Both the position numbers and the translations under genes were made by a program. Below are positions 6,528 to 7,211 of a DNA stretch of 7,211 nucleotides, piece by piece. The stretch spans positions 1 to 7,211 of the forward strand of contig JABMRZ010000194.1 in NCBI GenBank assembly GCA_013202315.1. The letters run 5' to 3'. This DNA comes from Candidatus Tariuqbacter arcticus (lineage in GTDB: Bacteria; Electryoneota; Tariuqbacteria; Tariuqbacterales; Tariuqbacteraceae). Numbering within the stretch: the stretch's first letter is position 1; the number at the start of each line of letters is the position of its first letter. Below the pieces are notes generated by a model. The model did no database searches. It had not been told where the DNA came from and saw nothing but the letters and a program-made list of their open reading frames with translations.

Positions 6528-7069
6528 TGGATAGGATAGTATACACTTTTAAGGGGACGGAACGGAGCGCCAGTCTTTTTCAGACACAGATGGAGGAAGA
6601 GGAATTCGACAGTTCAACAAAAGCCCGCCTCAAATCATGGACCGAAGCCTGGGAGGGCTGGAAGAAGTATCCGATTCTGGGGTGGGGAGTGACCGGATAT
6701 TCGTTCATTGATACACAATATATGAAAGTCTTGGTGGAAACGGGTGCGGCGGGCTTAATCACTTTTTTCATGCTGGCAGGCTCAATCTTCAGGCATTCTC
6801 GAAAGATGATTTATTACACCGAAGGGAAAGACGATTTTTATCACGGTATCAGCATAGGGTTTTTGGCGGGTTTCGTTGGTCTTTTAGGTCATGCGTTAGG
6901 GACGAACACATTCATTATCATCCGCATAATGGAGCCGTTCTGGCTTTTCGCGGCGATAGTCATCAGTATACCAAGGATACTTCCCGATACCCAGATAACT
7001 ATGAATGAAAAGCCTGGGAAAAACGAAAAAAAGAACAGCCCTATGCTTATGGGGAGGGTTAGAGCATAG
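6524..7069 (+). CDS. O-antigen ligase/polymerase (Wzy/WaaL family), C-terminal part
   Basis: If translated separately, it would start at GTG 6524 or ATG 6527, overlapping the upstream stop (GTGATG), with AAGAGG at 6518-6523 very close in front; 181 or 180 residues. It carries the periplasmic loop hallmarks of the family: S-T-K-A-R-L-K-S-W at 31-39, YPILGWGV at 49-56, and D-T-Q-Y-M-K-V-L-V-E-T-G at 63-74. Membrane segments follow at about 75-89, 108-126 and 137-152, then a Lys-rich cytoplasmic-type tail. It has no N-terminal membrane segments, so it is not a plausible stand-alone enzyme. The frame is open upstream to 6392, and L-P-K-R precedes the annotated start in frame, so an intact gene would give about 485 residues. 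Best read as the C-terminal half of the preceding gene; coupled translation of two interacting halves is a less likely alternative. Confidence 0.72.
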   Translation: MMDRIVYTFKGTERSASLFQTQMEEEEFDSSTKARLKSWTEAWEGWKKYPILGWGVTGYSFIDTQYMKVLVETGAAGLITFFMLAGSIFRHSRKMIYYTEGKDDFYHGISIGFLAGFVGLLGHALGTNTFIIIRIMEPFWLFAAIVISIPRILPDTQITMNEKPGKNEKKNSPMLMGRVRA

Positions 7070-7211
7070 CAGCCTGTTTAGTCGAGCTCAATTTTATAAT
7101 CGGACTGAAAAATTCGCATACAATCGAACCAACTTCAAGGAACCAGCCAGACAATATAGTGATTCTTGAAAATTTTGTCCTATTATAATCTGTAGGGGTT
7201 TGATTAATCAA
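7070..7211. other. Non-coding tail of the window
   Basis: No coding frame, tRNA or clear terminator is seen. Two TATAAT boxes (7095-7100 and 7184-7189) are present, neither with a well-spaced -35 box. The region may contain the leader of a downstream gene beyond the window. Confidence 0.35.

Larger units (their letters stand above)
5607..7069 (+). pseudogene. Frameshifted Wzy/WaaL-family gene (whole locus)
   Basis: The two frames together match one family protein in order and length. The change from the first to the second frame requires re-reading one base, or one base missing from the DNA, near 6508-6515. Upstream of this point the second frame reads polar, non-membrane sequence, whereas the first frame reads a membrane segment; downstream the reverse family match holds. 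The cause may be a real inactivating mutation or a single-base sequence error. I see no slippery heptamer in the right phase that would favour programmed frameshifting. Confidence 0.6.

Noticed and set aside
6440..6530. Programmed -1 frameshift signal in the polymerase gene
   Set aside because: No X XXY YYZ heptamer in the phase of the first frame was found near the junction, and the five-T run at 6442-6446 lies too far upstream, since the first frame still encodes a membrane segment after it.
7041..7069. Inverted repeat CTATGCT / AGCATAG at the end of the last gene, as a terminator
   Set aside because: The stem is seven pairs with a loop of about 15 bases, lies inside the coding end, and is not followed by a T-run. 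It does not meet the pattern of an intrinsic terminator.
7166..7189. TTGAAA and TATAAT as a promoter for a downstream gene
   Set aside because: The spacer is only 12 bases, far below the usual 16 to 18, and no gene start follows within the window.

Overview
The window holds one strand-consistent gene cluster for extracellular or capsular polysaccharide assembly and export in a Gram-negative (two-membrane) bacterium. All supported genes lie on the + strand. The two-membrane assignment rests on an outer-membrane polysaccharide export (Wza-type) protein with a putative lipobox, an OmpA-like peptidoglycan-binding domain, and a Wzz/Wzc-type inner-membrane co-polymerase. Moderate base composition, calcium-binding FG-GAP repeats built into an export protein, and a good Shine-Dalgarno on some genes but none on others would fit an FCB-group or candidate-phylum lineage from an environmental genome. 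That taxonomic guess is weak and rests on no marker gene.

Layout: 1-128 is an upstream region with a possible -10 box, a 13-bp palindrome and a clear Shine-Dalgarno. 129-506 encodes a stand-alone CheY-like receiver. 558-3125 encodes an unusual 855-residue fusion: putative lipoprotein signal, seven-bladed FG-GAP/VCBS beta-propeller, OmpA-like domain, Poly_export domain, two SLBB domains and a C-terminal helix. 3126-3219 is a short gap carrying a near-consensus sigma70-type promoter (TTGACA, 17-bp spacer, TATACT). 3220-5598 encodes a Wzc-like co-polymerase with a BY-kinase domain whose Walker A' and oligomerisation motifs are degenerate. 5607-6527 and 6524-7069 are the N- and C-terminal parts of one O-antigen ligase/polymerase-type (Wzy/WaaL) membrane protein, separated by an apparent -1 frameshift near 6510. 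7070-7211 is non-coding as far as I can see.

Working model (inference): the Wzy-type protein polymerises or ligates repeat units at the inner membrane. The Wzc-like protein sets chain length and bridges the periplasm. The Wza-like fusion forms the outer-membrane exit and adds a peptidoglycan anchor and a calcium-dependent propeller. The receiver may connect the cluster to a sensory input. The strongest points for follow-up are the propeller-OmpA-Wza fusion, the predicted loss of kinase activity in the Wzc-like protein, and the split polymerase.
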